64,000 nucleotides of DNA from Marsupella aquatica (lineage: Eukaryota; Marchantiophyta): positions 15,748,001 to 15,812,000 of the forward strand of contig OZ316892.1 in NCBI GenBank assembly GCA_973895155.1, written 5' to 3'. The notes beneath the pieces are model-generated. The model did no database searches and was not told where the DNA came from. It saw nothing but the letters and a program-made list of their open reading frames with translations. The translations under genes were made by a program, and so were the position numbers. This document shows, piece by piece, positions 12,977 through 24,872 of this stretch. Every line of letters begins with the position of its first letter. The stretch's first letter is position 1.

Positions 12977-13597
12977 ATGATACATCGCAAGACTACACCT
13001 TACAACCCCAGGGCTAATGGATTGACTGAACGAGCAAATGGACTAATGGGAAAAATCTTAAACAAAATGGTGGAAGCACATAAGACTGATTGGGATATCA
13101 AACTCCACTCAGCATTATGGGCCTATAGAACAGCAGAAAAGATTACAACTTTGAGGACTCCATTCTATTTAAACTTTTGGTTTGGATAGTATTGTACCCA
13201 TCGAATTTGAAATCCCTACTGAGAGAATTCTCATTGATAAAAAATGGCAGAATCTGAAAGTCTTCAGATAAGGTTGGACAAACTAGATGAACTAGAAGAA
13301 CACCGACTCTTGGCTTTGGATCATACCACTATTCAGCAAAGTAAACGGAAAACAGCATATGACAGCAAATTAAAAACCCCTGTTCTTCAACAAGGTGATT
13401 TAGCCCTGGTTTATGATTCTCGTTATATGTTCTTCCCGGGGAAACTCCATACTCATTGGATTGGACCATATAGAGTTGTAAAAGTATGGCCCAATGGATC
13501 ATTATCCTTGGAAACTCTAAATGGAGAACCCCTTGATACTCGAATAAATGGTTTCCAAGTGAAGAAATACTACTTACCACACTCTAATGGCTTGTGA
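12977..13597 (+). pseudogene. E2 integrase/pol C-terminal fragment
   Basis: The first part matches the end of the integrase catalytic core and beyond (TTPYNPRANGLTERANG, containing the catalytic Glu), colinear with the E1 pol frame on the other strand. Two frameshifts (near 13,180 and 13,245) divide it. The last part (13,244-13,597) holds the DLALVYDSRYMFFPGKLH segment and ends HSNGL, then TGA. No reverse transcriptase remains. Confidence 0.85.
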
Positions 13598-14136
13598 GGG
13601 CACGGCGCCACTTGAGGAGGGGGCTATGTAAGTAGTGAGTAATTCCAAAAGTATAAAGAAACTGGGAATTTTTAAAAAAATTTGAGGTATTTAAACTATG
13701 TTTACTGCTAACCGTAGAGTAAACTGCATTCCGACTAAACTCTGACAATTTACAAGTCGCTAGGTAAACTTCTTATGAGTTTACTAGTTTACTAGATTAT
13801 GGGTTTACGAGTTGAGTCTGATTACGGGTTTACGAGTTGAGTCTGATTACGGGTTTACGGGTTGACGAGTATCGACCACGAGTGTAATTACTGGATTACG
13901 GGCTTACGAGTTGATGACTTACGAGTTAAGGGTTACGAGTGCGCGGTGTGCGGAGGAGCCTTACGATTGCGACGTCTTATGGCTATCTCAACGGACCTTT
14001 CTACGGGTTGGGAGTATGCGACGAGAGCAGCTGAAGCGCAATAGAGAAACGCGCCTTGTTAAGATCTCTTCTGCCTCTATCTTATTCCACGATCTTAGTA
14101 GCAACTCGAGCAGCAAGAACATCCGGAGAACCAGCT
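13598..14136. other. E2 polypurine tract and first LTR segment
   Basis: Contains the purine-rich tract (13,612-13,623), the presumed LTR start at 13,627, and short irregular repeats built on TTACGAGT/TTACGGGT (about 13,790-13,935). Similar TTACGAGT words recur at 16,785-16,880 in the same LTR. A TATTTAAA-like box lies near 13,690 upstream of the LTR ORF, but I cannot support it as a promoter. Confidence 0.45.
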
Positions 14137-16566
14137 ATGGCAGACCTCGGAGCTGATGAGCAGTACCACGTTGAATCCCTGGTGTTTCCCAAGGCAGTGT
14201 TGGTCCGAATCCCACAGGCGCCCGATAGCTACGCCAATTTAAGGATGACGCTACAGCAGCTGGGGTTAGAACTCCTCTTGCATATACCATGGAATGTGGA
14301 GTTAGACACATACTTGCAAGATTTTGTCAAAGGCACTACTATTTCCCCTGAATTCCATCAAACAATCCGAGCTCGACCAAGTCTGTGGACAGTAGAACAG
14401 ATTTCTTTTGCCTTCGGTTGCTCATCAGAAGGATCGGCATTGTATTCCAAGAAGAAGGACTTGTCATCTCCTTACTTCTCTGGAATCAGAAACCTCGCAA
14501 ATGGATGGAATCTGACTCAGTGCAATTACCCTGATCTGAGAATTCTTTTGGAATTTCTAGTACCCATTCTCCATCCGAAAAAGCCAACTATCTGCCCTGT
14601 GTCCTTGGCTAACACTATTGTAGTTGCTCACAGTGGAGTTATAAAAGTAAATTGGGCCCTACTTTTATTTAACGTTATGAAAGATCAAGTGAGGAGCTTG
14701 AAAGCAGGGAGGACTACTTACTTACAACATTATCTCTCTCAACTCTATTATACCTATGACTGTTTACATTTCGAGGAGAGAACAGAAAGGGGATTACTTC
14801 TGATCGAGATGGGCATTGAGGAAGAAATCGATGTGGAAGAACCAGTGGATGCCATTTCCCTGAAATCCAATAACGAGGATATTGATATGGATATAGAAAA
14901 TGTATCTGTAGGAGATCTTGAAGCTTTGCCTGAACACAACTTGGAGTTAGTCCAACACCCTCTGAATAACCAAGTGTACTCACGAGAAGTCAGCATGGGA
15001 GAACAACCTGCAGCTGAAGAAGGTGAAGAGGATGAAGACCTCTTTGAGCAACAAGAGCATATTGCGGAACCAACAATTGTTGTCATCCTAAGGACCAACT
15101 CGCCCACTCCTTCGAAAGCAGAATCAAATTAGCAACTTATTGATAAGTTGATATCTCTTCTCAGTTGCAGTGATGATGGACTCTATGATGCTGTTAATGA
15201 TTTAAGAATGGAAGCTGTCAGCTTGAAGTCACCATTCCCTGACCAGTTAAGCCCTATCAGGATGATCTCCCCCCCAGGAGAATCAACACCAATGGAATAT
15301 GTGACTTTCACCCTTGCTACTCAACAGGTCCCTCTTCTAAAATCAAGTGACCTTGTTCCAGTGACAGAAGGTATCAGCTGTGCAACTATCGTAGATGATC
15401 TACTAGAGATACTACAGTGTGAACCTCGACACATAACATCTATGGTCAGAAACTTAGTGTAGCAATGTCCAACTAGTACACCTTCTCTTAGTCCAAGTTC
15501 CCACCCTTACAGTCCTGATTCCAACTACGAACCCACAGAAGGACCGCTCTACAATCAGCCACAGTATGAGCATCCTTACGTTCGAGAGGATCTACCTGAA
15601 GATTCTGATCCACCCTCTGATTTTAATTCCATTCGATCTTATGATAACTCCTTAACACCGTCACCAAGGCAGGGATTTGAAGATGTTGATACTGCCTTAA
15701 GATCCAATCCAAACTTAGTAGCAGTTATCACCTCGTCTACTCAGACCCCCCGGAATGCTGTTATCGAGAACAAATACCCGAGACCCCCCGAATTCCAAGT
15801 ACGCAGGTATGTGGAGACCTGTAAGATTATGCAGGCCAATAGACCACCGGTTGGAGAGTTCTGGAGATATTATTATATCAAGAAGACGGAGGCCAGTTAT
15901 ATCTTGGACATCAGGTGTTTTGGGACTTCCAGGGTGGAGATGGCACAATTTGATGAGTTCTGGACTGACTCTCTCTACTTCCGACCTACTCTTGCTATGA
16001 TGCTACTTCAAGGTGATGTAGAGGTAGAGGATCCAGATTTGGTTTTGGCATACTTCGGAAACTTTGCAACCTATGCCCTGGATTTTGTGGTTTCTTTCCT
16101 GATGTAGAGTAAGAAGTCTACTGCTCTACAACATGATTACATTCCTCAAGAGCCCAAAGTTACCCTTGTTTCAACCAGTTCATTGGCTAAGAAACAGAGG
16201 ATTTGGAATAATGTCACCACTCAGACCTTGACACACTTCAACCGGTACTTCAGAGATGTCAGATGGAGACTTCGACCTTTCTATTCAAGGATGATGAATA
16301 GTGATGAGTTCCTGTATCATTATCCCCAAGTATATGCTGCTACCTGCAACAACTATGATGTGATCAAAATGTACAGAGAAGCTCTTCGTATAGATTCATG
16401 TTATTTGATGAAGAGAATGCCTTTGATGTATCCTGAGAGACAACTGAGATGCCTACCTTACTCCAGAGGATCCCCACGCCAAGCTGAGCTGATAGAGGTT
16501 ACCCAAAATCGAACTATTACCCTTGTGGAGCTACTCGAACCAGAGGACATCCGACAACAAGCTTGA
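14137..16566 (+). pseudogene. E2 LTR-resident ORF with three ambers
   Basis: One reading frame of about 810 codons stays open except for three stops, all TAG: 15,130, 15,460 and 16,105. It starts MADLGADEQYH (an in-frame Met also exists at 14,056). Residues about 20-230 share a pattern with the 677-residue E1 LTR protein: LGLELLLHIPWN versus QGFEHLASLPWN, then a DFVK/EFVK helix, then FG...EG, then a second block with VNWALLLF. An acidic linker follows (about 14,810-15,120), then a Pro/Ser-rich stretch, then a second globular part (about 15,790-16,560) rich in Trp, Tyr and Arg. I recognise no family. Its position inside an LTR and its likeness to the E1 ORF suggest a true element gene now decayed. 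Confidence 0.6.
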
Positions 16567-17473
16567 AGAAGTCTTAAGTGTTTTTAGTTAGTTTTTAGAG
16601 TAGTGCATCTCATCTGATTTTTATAAAAGCGTTCTAGAGCTTTGGAAGCTGTCATACTTCTTTAGTGTATAGTCTGTACCTAGCAAAACCTCCTGGCAAA
16701 ATCTCAGAGTTTTCTGACTTATAGTTAGGAAGTTAAAAATAGTTGAATTCATCAAATCTTTACTTTACCGCGATTACGAGTTACGAGTCAATGACCTTAC
16801 GAGTTTACGACTTTACGTTTTTATGAGTTTACTAGTTTACGAGTATAAGTCATTTACTAGTTACTAGTTTACGAGTTCACACTTAGTCATTTTTCCGACT
16901 TTTCACTCACAGTTTTGTAGTTTTAAAATTTTGAGGGGTATGAAGAGGCATGTCTCTTCGACCCTGTGACCTCTCACTCGGTAGATTTTTACGGGTATAA
17001 CCACCGTGCTAGCAAATAGTAAATAGATATTCTCATACGAGCCAATTTTGCCTCGTACAAGCAAAATTTTGTTTCGTACAAGTAAACAAGTTCCTCGTAT
17101 GAGCATATCTATTTACTCGTACGAGTTTCTATTTTCTTGTATGAGTTTCTGTTTTCTTGTATGAGTATTTTTTTTCTTGTATGCATTTTAGTTTCTTCTC
17201 TTCACGGTATGTAGCGTCCATATATGCAATAATTGTGTGGACAATATTATGGTGGGTCCCACCATTGTACAACATTAGAGGAAATTTCTCGACGATTTCA
17301 CACAAGGACTCCAATATATTGCCACGAAATATGAAGTCAAAACAAAGTCATACAATACTAGCGCCTGGCGCTAGTATAGTATTATACAAAAAAACAACAC
17401 TTTAAGAACTCACACTTCTGCCCGTTAGAAAAGACAAACTACAATTGTAGCTGTTCAACGATCAAGCAACAGT
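16567..17473. other. E2 LTR tail and M2-A 3' flank
   Basis: AT-rich sequence with TTACGAGT words, then short T-rich repeats (TCTTGTATGAG type, 17,130-17,185). At 17,355-17,377 lies the best palindrome of the window: TAGCGCCTGGCGCTA with the dyad extended four bases on each side without mismatch. The E2 border falls before it. No gene is seen. Confidence 0.5.
17355..17377. repeat. extended palindrome (23 bp)
   Basis: Core TAGCGCCTGGCGCTA (17,359-17,373) flanked by ATAC on the left and GTAT on the right, a perfect inverted repeat of 11 bp around a central T. It sits just 3' of M2-A. Confidence 0.9.
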
Positions 17474-18720
17474 CTACGTTCTCGTTCCCAACTGCCTATC
17501 AAGTATGTAACGGACTTCTCCCAACGTTAGAATTGGCTGGCTACATAATGTCGATTCGAGCACATCCAGTTTGAACACATTCTTGAACACCCAATACACA
17601 TGTTTGCAAGGCATGTAAGGCTTCCGATAAGTATGTCGACGGTAGAAATCCTCGCAAGAGCAACATGGGAAACAACATATCTGAACCCAATAAGAGGCGA
17701 CTGATCTCTCATGTTCATGGGTCCGGATACAAAACTGTTTCCCCGATGCATTTCCACTCGTGATCACTCTCTCTCCAATGACGCTCATCACTTCTTTTTC
17801 AGAGGCTTCAATTCTCTTCAAATGCGTTTGGGTAAGATGCACTCTTTGCAAGCATTTCTTCCCGTTCCTTGAAGCGCACCTCACAGATGGGTCAGTTAGG
17901 TTGATCCTCTCCGGGAAAAGATTGACATCAATCCGTAATGCAGAAGGCAATGGTGCTTCGATTTCATCTCCACGGCCTTCGGAGAGAATAAGTCCTTGTT
18001 CTTTCAAAAATTGAATCTTTGCTCCAGAAAGATTGGTCCCTCTGGCAATTGGGAGATGTGAAGGAACATTGGGAATGTTCGGGACTCCTCTCCTTGTTGT
18101 GCTTCGGTGACAGTGGTTGTTGGGGCAAAACCATATCTGATCGTTATAAGGTTGCCCCCTGAACATTCTGCATCCTCTCACGGAAATTGCAACAACACCA
18201 TCTGGATTCGGAAGACCAACCTTCTTTACTCGATTTTGACATTCATCACGACTACCTCCCCGTCCAAGGGTTCCGTTACACACTGGACCCGCACCCCGTT
18301 TTGAGGTCCGACGCAACTGCCAGGCACCGGGAGGTACTTCACTTTCCATTGGGGAAACTGAATGACAATATGCAGTCTCGACAGGTCTTGCAGGCGTCAC
18401 TGGTGGGACAGAGGATCTCGTTGCTCGACGCGTAGGTGTGTCAATGACCACAACTTCCTCAGAAGCATCGCTTTCTGACAAATTATGGACCGCATCAATT
18501 CCACCGGCTGAAGGCGTAGAAGGCATTTTCTCGAAATCAGTGGAATGCAGGTTTCTCCTTTTCAAACCTTTTGTATTTGGTGAAGTAACAAGGATGGTAT
18601 CATGCCTGTGCGAGTCTTCTGTCGAGACGTTCCCAGTTGCATGTCCTTTTTGTTTCACCGATCGAGTTACAACATCACCATTCCATGGAATGCTTCTTTC
18701 CAAATCAAACTCAGCAGCGT

Positions 18721-21098
18721 TGTCACGCGATTGACATGGGTCTTAACACCAAAAACGTCACTATGGGTGCCAAAACCATCTCCTTGTACCTGAGGATCAC
18801 GAAGGGATGTTGTGAATGCCGGTAAACACCAGTTTATGCCCTTAACACCAGACTATCATAGCAAGACTCTATCACACATCGCCCAAGCTCAATCCCAAGG
18901 AACCGAGGTTGGGGATCAGATCTGCGCTCATGATAGTTCTGGTGAGAAGGGGTCTTCATATCGGGCCCGTACACACAGGGCCTAGCGCTACGGTGCGCAT
19001 AGGTCTATACATATGCTTACTGTCATAGGTATGTTTCTATTCCGCCGCCGGAATGTACCCATAAACCAGTGACTCCTGACTGATTCCCGGCTTAGGGACT
19101 TCTAAGCCATTGCCCCACCACTCTGCCATTCCACTCTCAACAATCAGAGCTATGACAGTCCTCACCCAGCCCGCTTCAATGCACCCGGTACACCTCTCAG
19201 TGGCGCTGCTAGTTCCATCATACACTCAGATTGCCTCACACACACACACATCCATGAGAGAAATGAGGCCTGAGAGGAAAACTCAATTAGATTCAAAGAT
19301 GTGCACAATAGTTCACTGAGAACACTTGATCCGAACACTAGGGCCGAAGGCTGTCTCCTCCAGATTGTGACGTGCTTGCCCTGCAAGCCCCGTGCTTGCC
19401 ATGCAAGCTCAATCCTGAACTCAACCTCCTTCACTGCACTTCATTCTTGGGGGCACATACAGATCTCACACCTCCAATTCAGAACGTCAAGTTACGCATG
19501 CATAGTTGACTCGACTTCAAAGCTGGTACCAGGCCTAACGGCGATCTACCCCAGACTGCAATGAGGCCCGGCCTCACGCTTGCCCTGCAAGCTCAGCTCT
19601 GGCCATAGATCCCTTAGTGCTCTCCACCAGACAAAGGCCGGGACTCCCCATGGGTCACGTAGCCTTGCCAGACTGAACTGTAAATGCTCCTCCTGCTGCC
19701 CCTTAATCAGTACCTCAGCCTCCCTAATGTGCCCACCGCAAATCGAATTGAAATCCTCCCCACAGTTTACAATCACCAATACATCACCTATCACCAAGGC
19801 TCTGTATCGGGGGAAAAGAACCCAGTTGTGCTGCCCGCTAGAAAGAGCCACAATCCAGCTCGCAAACCTAGCAACCCGTTGCTGTGAAGCTTGGTTGATT
19901 ACTCCCTGAGTATAGCACAACCAAGCTCTCCCCAACACGCAGCGTCCAAGTCCAGCCTTGCTTGCACAGAGCTCCTCCCCGCTACTCAGTCTAAGTGAGA
20001 TCACACAACTGAAGTCCCCCCCTGCCTCTACCGGAGGGATGCTCTATATACTCTCTCATTGAGCCCAAATGGGTGGATGCTACGCTGTTGGAGCCCCATC
20101 CCAGCCCTAATAGAGCCGCCACTATCTCTAACTACTGAACCCTAACTCGCAACTTTATTTCTATCTCGAATTGGCTATGTACTTCGGATTCGGCCCTCCT
20201 CCATAGTTTTCGCGAGCTTGCGCCTCCTCTCCCGATTTCTCTATTTAACCATTTTCTGCGTGGATAGCAGCGTTGGAAGCGGCTTGAGCTCCTCTTTCCA
20301 ACGAGGTCAATTATAGCCGATTTGGTCAAATACATAGAGAGTTATGCCCCCATAACCGAGAGGGGGTACTCACTATTGCGCTAACCCGAGTTACATAGCT
20401 AACCCGAGTTCGGCTAACCTAGCTATCCTATCTAACCCGAGTAGAGCTAACCCGTGGTCTCGGGTTAGGCCGTCACCCGCTATCCGCTATCCGCTATCCT
20501 AGCCTAAGCTGAGCCCGAACCCGAGCTTACCTATGCTAACCTGACCCCGAGTAAATCTAACCCGGGATCAATCTAATCCGAACCCGGGTTAAGCCTAAGC
20601 TGAAGCCGTGCTTACCTAAGCTAAGCTGAAGCCGTGCTTACCTGAGCTAAGCTGAAGCCGTGCTGACCTAAGCTAAGCTGAAGCCGTGCTGACCTGAGCT
20701 AAGCTGAAGCCGTGCTCACATAAGCTAAGCCGTGGTCAAGCTTGGGTTAACCCGAAACTGAAGCCGAATCCGCTAATTCCGGCCACAAGTTAACCCGTCA
20801 CACTAATCAGGCCGTATCTTTCTTAATACACCTCCGTTTCCCGAGTGTTTTATATCGATTTTACTCGCCTTGACCAGATCTTTCCAATGCTCTTTACAGA
20901 TCCGGATTTGGTGACATATTGAAAGAGATATGGTCGCCGACCACCTGCGACATAGCTTTTATTTCCCTACTCTTAACGCCATGATTGCCCTTATTCTTGC
21001 CATCTTGCTAATTGTTATGCAATATCAATAGCTACTCCTTGCATACAGCAACCTACTTAATCAGATTACAAAATAAGGACCATGTCATTGGCGTCACA
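18721..21098. mobile_element. solo LTR inside M2-A, TSD AGCGT
   Basis: Begins TGTCACGCG and ends GGCGTCACA, giving TG...CA termini, and is flanked by AGCGT at 18,716-18,720 and 21,099-21,103. Length 2,378 bp. The ends and several internal blocks resemble the 4-kb LTRs of E1 (same TGTCACG...GCGTCACA ends; CCGCCGCCGGAA near 19,045 and 47,108; GGCTT..GGG.CTTCTAAGCC near 19,090 and 47,150; CCTGCCTCTACCG near 20,022 and 57,689). It is thus a related LTR family whose internal part was lost by LTR-LTR recombination. Frames inside it are short and give no recognisable protein, and it contains none of the M1/M2 palindromes. Confidence 0.88.
20595..20724 (+). repeat. 26-bp tandem repeat, five units
   Basis: Five head-to-tail units starting CTAAGCTGAAGCCGTGCT and ending TACCTAAG or a near variant, within the solo LTR. 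The preceding 20,360-20,590 is built from looser CTAACCCGAG words. Confidence 0.85.
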
Positions 21099-21463
21099 AG
21101 CGTTCGACAGGAGGAGATTGGTGGCTTCCTCAAAGAGACGCGGTGACCCCGCCAGGTCCGCTGATCTGAAGGCAAGCTCAAAAATAGTTGGGCCAGTTCC
21201 TCTGCACTGCTCAATCCCCTTTTGTATGCAGTATAAGCAGCAATTTGAGCAACCGCTCTATTTTGGTCCGTTTTACATCCTTCAAATAGACCAACCTTTT
21301 TTTTCTGTTGCCATGCTTTCATTCCAGCATGCCTAGATTCCGAACCAGTACAATTAGGAATCATCCCAGCCTCTTCGGCACTCTTGCTCTGAAACGTTGC
21401 ACGCAAGGGTTTAGTACATGTAAGAAATTGCACACAAAAGTGGAAACACAATGGAAATAACAG

Positions 21464-21638
21464 TAGCGCCAGACGCTAATAAACTGATGATGATATTTCC
21501 ATGTAAAGAGCCGTTTAACACAGAATAAAGGTAGTCCTTACATCACTCATAGTCCAAATGGATTATTAGCGCTCGGCGCTACTATTGCAGATAAGGAACT
21601 CTTCTATCTCACACATGCTTCACTAGCGCCGAGCGCTA
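21464..21638. repeat. three palindromes in the M2-A intron
   Basis: Sites 21,464-21,478 (TAGCGCCAGACGCTA), 21,567-21,581 (TAGCGCTCGGCGCTA) and 21,624-21,638 (TAGCGCCGAGCGCTA), all between the donor near 21,677 and the acceptor near 21,389. The last two are exact reverse complements of each other. Confidence 0.85.
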
Positions 21639-23668
21639 TTAATGGGAACATGCATCCTAGAGAAGTGTATAACTCACCAGTCTTATGAAGTTCCCCATTG
21701 TCTCCATCGGACAACCCACCAAGATAGCCACCCTTGCAGCATCCGAAGTTTGCCTGAGTGACAATTGCCAGACCTCCACTAGTCATCAATTTCCCTAGAG
21801 ATTCAATATGCTTTCAAGAAAGTTGGCGCATTCCGAAGATGATCCCACATCTCCTTGTGCTTTCCATCTTTTACACCTTCTCGGGAATGACGATGAAAAG
21901 ATTGGAAAAAATGAAAGGCATCTGATCTTTCTCGCTCTGGGTCGGGTACACCGTCAAAGAACACGTTTCAAACAGCATTCCAACCAGCCTGAGCATTGTC
22001 CGCCATGAATCCCCGAATTGTAACATCCTGTAAACCATTTTCATCGGCAACCTCTAACATCAAACGCCAGGCTCTCTCCAGAGGTTTTGCATCTTCGGCC
22101 TTTAGCTCACAAGTGAATATGGTGCAAAGTGCCCGGTAATGATGATCATATACATGGGCACTGAAAGTAAGCCAATCTGCCGTGCTTCGATGCATCACAT
22201 CAAAACTTACCCATGAACCCTCTAACGACCCACCAGGTTTCATTCTTTGGAGCAGGTCCAGACCACTACCGTCACCTTTTACAGTCATTTAAAAGATATG
22301 AGCACTCTCGTCCCGACAACCTTGACCAGGGAGCAAGAACCTATGAAGAAAAGGCAGTCGGATACACTTTTGCATCCTCACAAGAAATTCCAGTTCCCCT
22401 TTCCCCTTCTGATCTTGACGGACACTCCTTAACACAGATGCAAACTTTTGAGGAGATGCGACGACCATCAGGGACTCCCAGATTTCCTTCTCTTCTTCAA
22501 GAGAGATTTCTTCAACAGAGGCCTCGCAAAATGTATTCGTCAGTGTCTTAGTTGCAGAGTTTTTAATCCCTGCTGGGGATGCCATCGGGTTTGCAGTGAA
22601 TCCCTTCTCCAGATGAGACTTTGCAACCTTTTTTGCCTCCCTCGAAAAGACCCGTCGACTGGGATGATTGTGAAATCCCATATGAACAGCAAGTCGCGAC
22701 ATGTGGGCCAAAGACTTAATGTCAACTTTTGCAGATGGATACATGTAGAACATTAGAGCAGGGCAGGCCTCAACGCACATCGGAGGTTCGGAGCAATGGT
22801 GACAAACAACTCCACCTTCGGAGATCAATTCCCCAACTCGGAATGGGCCCGAAAGTTTTGGGGTTCTTGCCAACATCTCATTATTTCGAAACTTGTTGTC
22901 TTTCCACCACGGACAAGCATTATTTCGACACTGCAGCGATCCCGTACACTGGACTTTCCCGAAATCCCACATTTTCTTCGAAAGAACATTTGAAGACGTT
23001 TTCACAATCCGAGTCCAATAATAGCAATCCTTACCACGATCCATATCTTTCAAACGTTCACCTTTTGCGTTCACACAGTCTACCGGGGGTAACTCAAAAA
23101 CCACATTCCCATTGTAAGATGTGGGAAGACTAGGCACTACGTGATGAACAAAATCACTCCCCCTTATAAACCGAGACAATTCACTATGACCTTTGGATTT
23201 CAAGATTGTATCCATTGCACTCTGCCGGTACACAGTCAAAGGCACAATCATTTCTCAATCCGCATTAGACTCCTTTTTAACCTCGGATGGGTAAACTGGA
23301 ATCTTCTCTCCGAGAGTAGTTGTCGCTTGCTTATCATCTCCAGAACTTTCCGAGAGTTCGATGACATTGAGTTCAGCCACTGTGGGAGGACGAGTATAGG
23401 AGGCCCCAAAATCTCTCAAAACAAAAACCTCATATTCTTTCTGAGCCTCCAGAGTCCAATATCTTAGACCATGAACAACATCGTAGAAAACTGGAGTCTC
23501 CCCCAAACAAACTGACACTAACGAGATCGCTAAAATAGACTCCTTGGTGACATCAAATCTCACTCCCAAATATTCCTCTGAAACACGCTTTGATTCAGAT
23601 GATTCGAGGACGGGAATTGTGATTACATCCAGAGTGTCCTTCCTCGTGACAACGATATTTTGAGCCAT

Positions 23669-24449
23669 GGCTTCAAAAGAGGGATATGCATTTGCCCCAC
23701 GCGAAATGAAATATGTTTATCATGAGATTCGAGTACAAGAAGTAAACGTTCCATTCTCATTATAGAGTCGTTATAGATTTGGACGCACTCCATCAATGAC
23801 GTTTTGTCGTCTTACCAACGGCAGGATTCGGGTTCATAGTTACTAGCGCCTGGCGCTACCTCTATGTGTAAAACACCCTTGGGTGAGGACTACGAATGCC
23901 AATAATAATAGCGCCTGGCGCTACCTCTGGGTGCAAACATTCTTGGGTGAGGAGTACGAAGGCAATAAATAATAGCGCCTGGCGCTACCTATTTCAATGG
24001 ACTTGAAAACATTCAATGGAAGGATAAGTACGATAACGCGATATAGTACGAGTCATTAAGTTGGCACGCTTTAAGATCTCCACTGGATCTTCGCGAATCC
24101 AATCCATCCGGGTCCAAATGTGTCAGAGATCGAGGAAGCGTCCACGAAAGTTATATCAGAGGGTCCTCTTCAAAGTGGGCAGCCAGGACCAAGTGCGAAC
24201 TCTCCTTATATCTAGTCGTTCTCCTCCGATGTCCTCATTGTCAAGCCATTCTTTACTGAGTCGCAGTTGTGGCTCATCTTTCGGGCGTGTGGTTCCCGTT
24301 CTCGCATTCGGGCCCAGTTGTTCTTTTGGCTTTCGTGCACGTTCTTGTTCTCCTTCTCATCCTCGTTTCTCATTCTCTTCCTAGTTCACGCTGTTGTCCT
24401 CCTTCACGTTCTTGTTCACGCTTCTTGTTCTCGTCCTAGTTCACTTTCA
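23669..24449. other. M2-A 5' flank
   Basis: Holds the three-copy palindrome array and a stretch rich in GTTCTTGTTC words (24,285-24,440). No gene is supported. Confidence 0.45.
23844..23987. repeat. phased palindrome array upstream of M2-A
   Basis: Three exact copies of TAGCGCCTGGCGCTA at 23,844, 23,909 and 23,973, spaced 65 and 64 bp. The spacers are themselves similar (CTTGGGTGAGGA followed by TACGAA), so this is a tandem repeat of about 64 bp. It begins 176 bp upstream of the M2-A start codon. Confidence 0.9.
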
Positions 24450-24872
24450 ATGGCACCTCCACGGGGGAAGGCAAAGGAGGAGGCACTTGTCCCGAGTGAC
24501 ACCGACCGGGAGACCCCCGCATCAAATAGCTTACCGCCTCGGGACGAGAGGACGACGGTTCCAATCTCAAAGAAGGGGAAACTCATCTCAAAGATGAAGA
24601 ATGCCCCAACTGTGGGACGCAGCGAAGGATCCAGTCGGCCAAATGCGAGCGGCCTGACTTCTGTTCCCGCTAGGGATATCGCCCATGCTTCAGTTGGCTG
24701 TCCAAGAGCCGACACTATCTGCACGGGAGTCTCTGTATCTTCTTCATCCACCGAGAGTGATCGTTCTTCGAGCGGGGACTCATCACCGAGCAGGCAAGGA
24801 TTTGCGTGGTATGGATTGAGCGACTCGAATGACGACTCTGATGCGTACAAGCCAAGTTGGTGGGAAGACTGA
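24450..24872 (+). CDS. hypothetical Ser-rich 140-residue ORF
   Basis: ATG at 24,450 opens 140 codons. The product is basic at the start (MAPPRGKAKEEA), has a KKGKLISKMK segment, then a Ser-rich acidic tail ending SWWED. It lies between the minus-strand M2-A and plus-strand M1-B, in the divergent interval flanked on both sides by palindrome clusters. I recognise no family and see no second copy in the window. It may be a first exon of an M1 transcript, a third gene of the unit, or chance. Confidence 0.3.
   Translation: MAPPRGKAKEEALVPSDTDRETPASNSLPPRDERTTVPISKKGKLISKMKNAPTVGRSEGSSRPNASGLTSVPARDIAHASVGCPRADTICTGVSVSSSSTESDRSSSGDSSPSRQGFAWYGLSDSNDDSDAYKPSWWED

Larger units (their letters stand above)
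12977..17340 (+). mobile_element. E2: 5'-truncated Ty3/gypsy element with one LTR
   Basis: The element begins abruptly inside integrase (12,977) where M1-A homology stops, runs through the pol C-terminus, a purine tract (GGAGGGGG) and then TGTAAGTAG, taken as the LTR start at 13,627. In E1 the same arrangement is GGGAGCTA then TGTGACG. The LTR carries a long ORF (14137-16566). The right end is not defined; it lies before the palindrome at 17,355. No second LTR or target duplication is visible, so this is a truncated copy. Confidence 0.7.
17474..23668 (-). pseudogene. M2-A: MULE-like SWIM transposase (broken)
   Basis: Starts MAQNIVVTR at 23,668, aligned with MSQSIVVTR of copy B. Order: an acidic N-terminal domain; Cys/His clusters (CRNNACPWW, CHHCSEPPMC, then HMGFHNHPSR), recalling N-terminal zinc modules of MULE/FAR1 proteins; a DDE-like core with FDVMHR (about 22,195) and GFMADNAQA (about 21,990); an intron (21,677-21,389); a basic linker; and a C-terminal SWIM finger CSCEDF...CKHVYW (about 17,665-17,595). 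In MULEs such proteins cut and join element ends. Breaks: TGA at 23,255, TAA at 22,289, TGA near 21,965, further stops before the intron, a frameshift near 21,190, and a 2.4-kb solo LTR at 18,721-21,098. With the LTR removed the NAAEFDLERS segment is restored as in copy B. MULE-like is the best fit; KDZ-type superfamilies are an alternative. Confidence 0.75.

Noticed and set aside
19546-20004. 152-codon minus-strand ORF in the solo LTR
   Set aside because: No domain, no counterpart elsewhere, and Cys/Trp/Arg-rich composition typical of a chance frame in GC-rich DNA.
18721-21098. DNA transposon with 24-bp inverted ends
   Set aside because: The inverted ends are real, but TG...CA termini, a 5-bp duplication and likeness to the E1 LTRs make a solo LTR the better call.
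23844-23987. CRISPR-like array
   Set aside because: The repeat is only 15 bp and palindromic, spacers are related to each other, and the context is a plant nuclear repeat region with introns.
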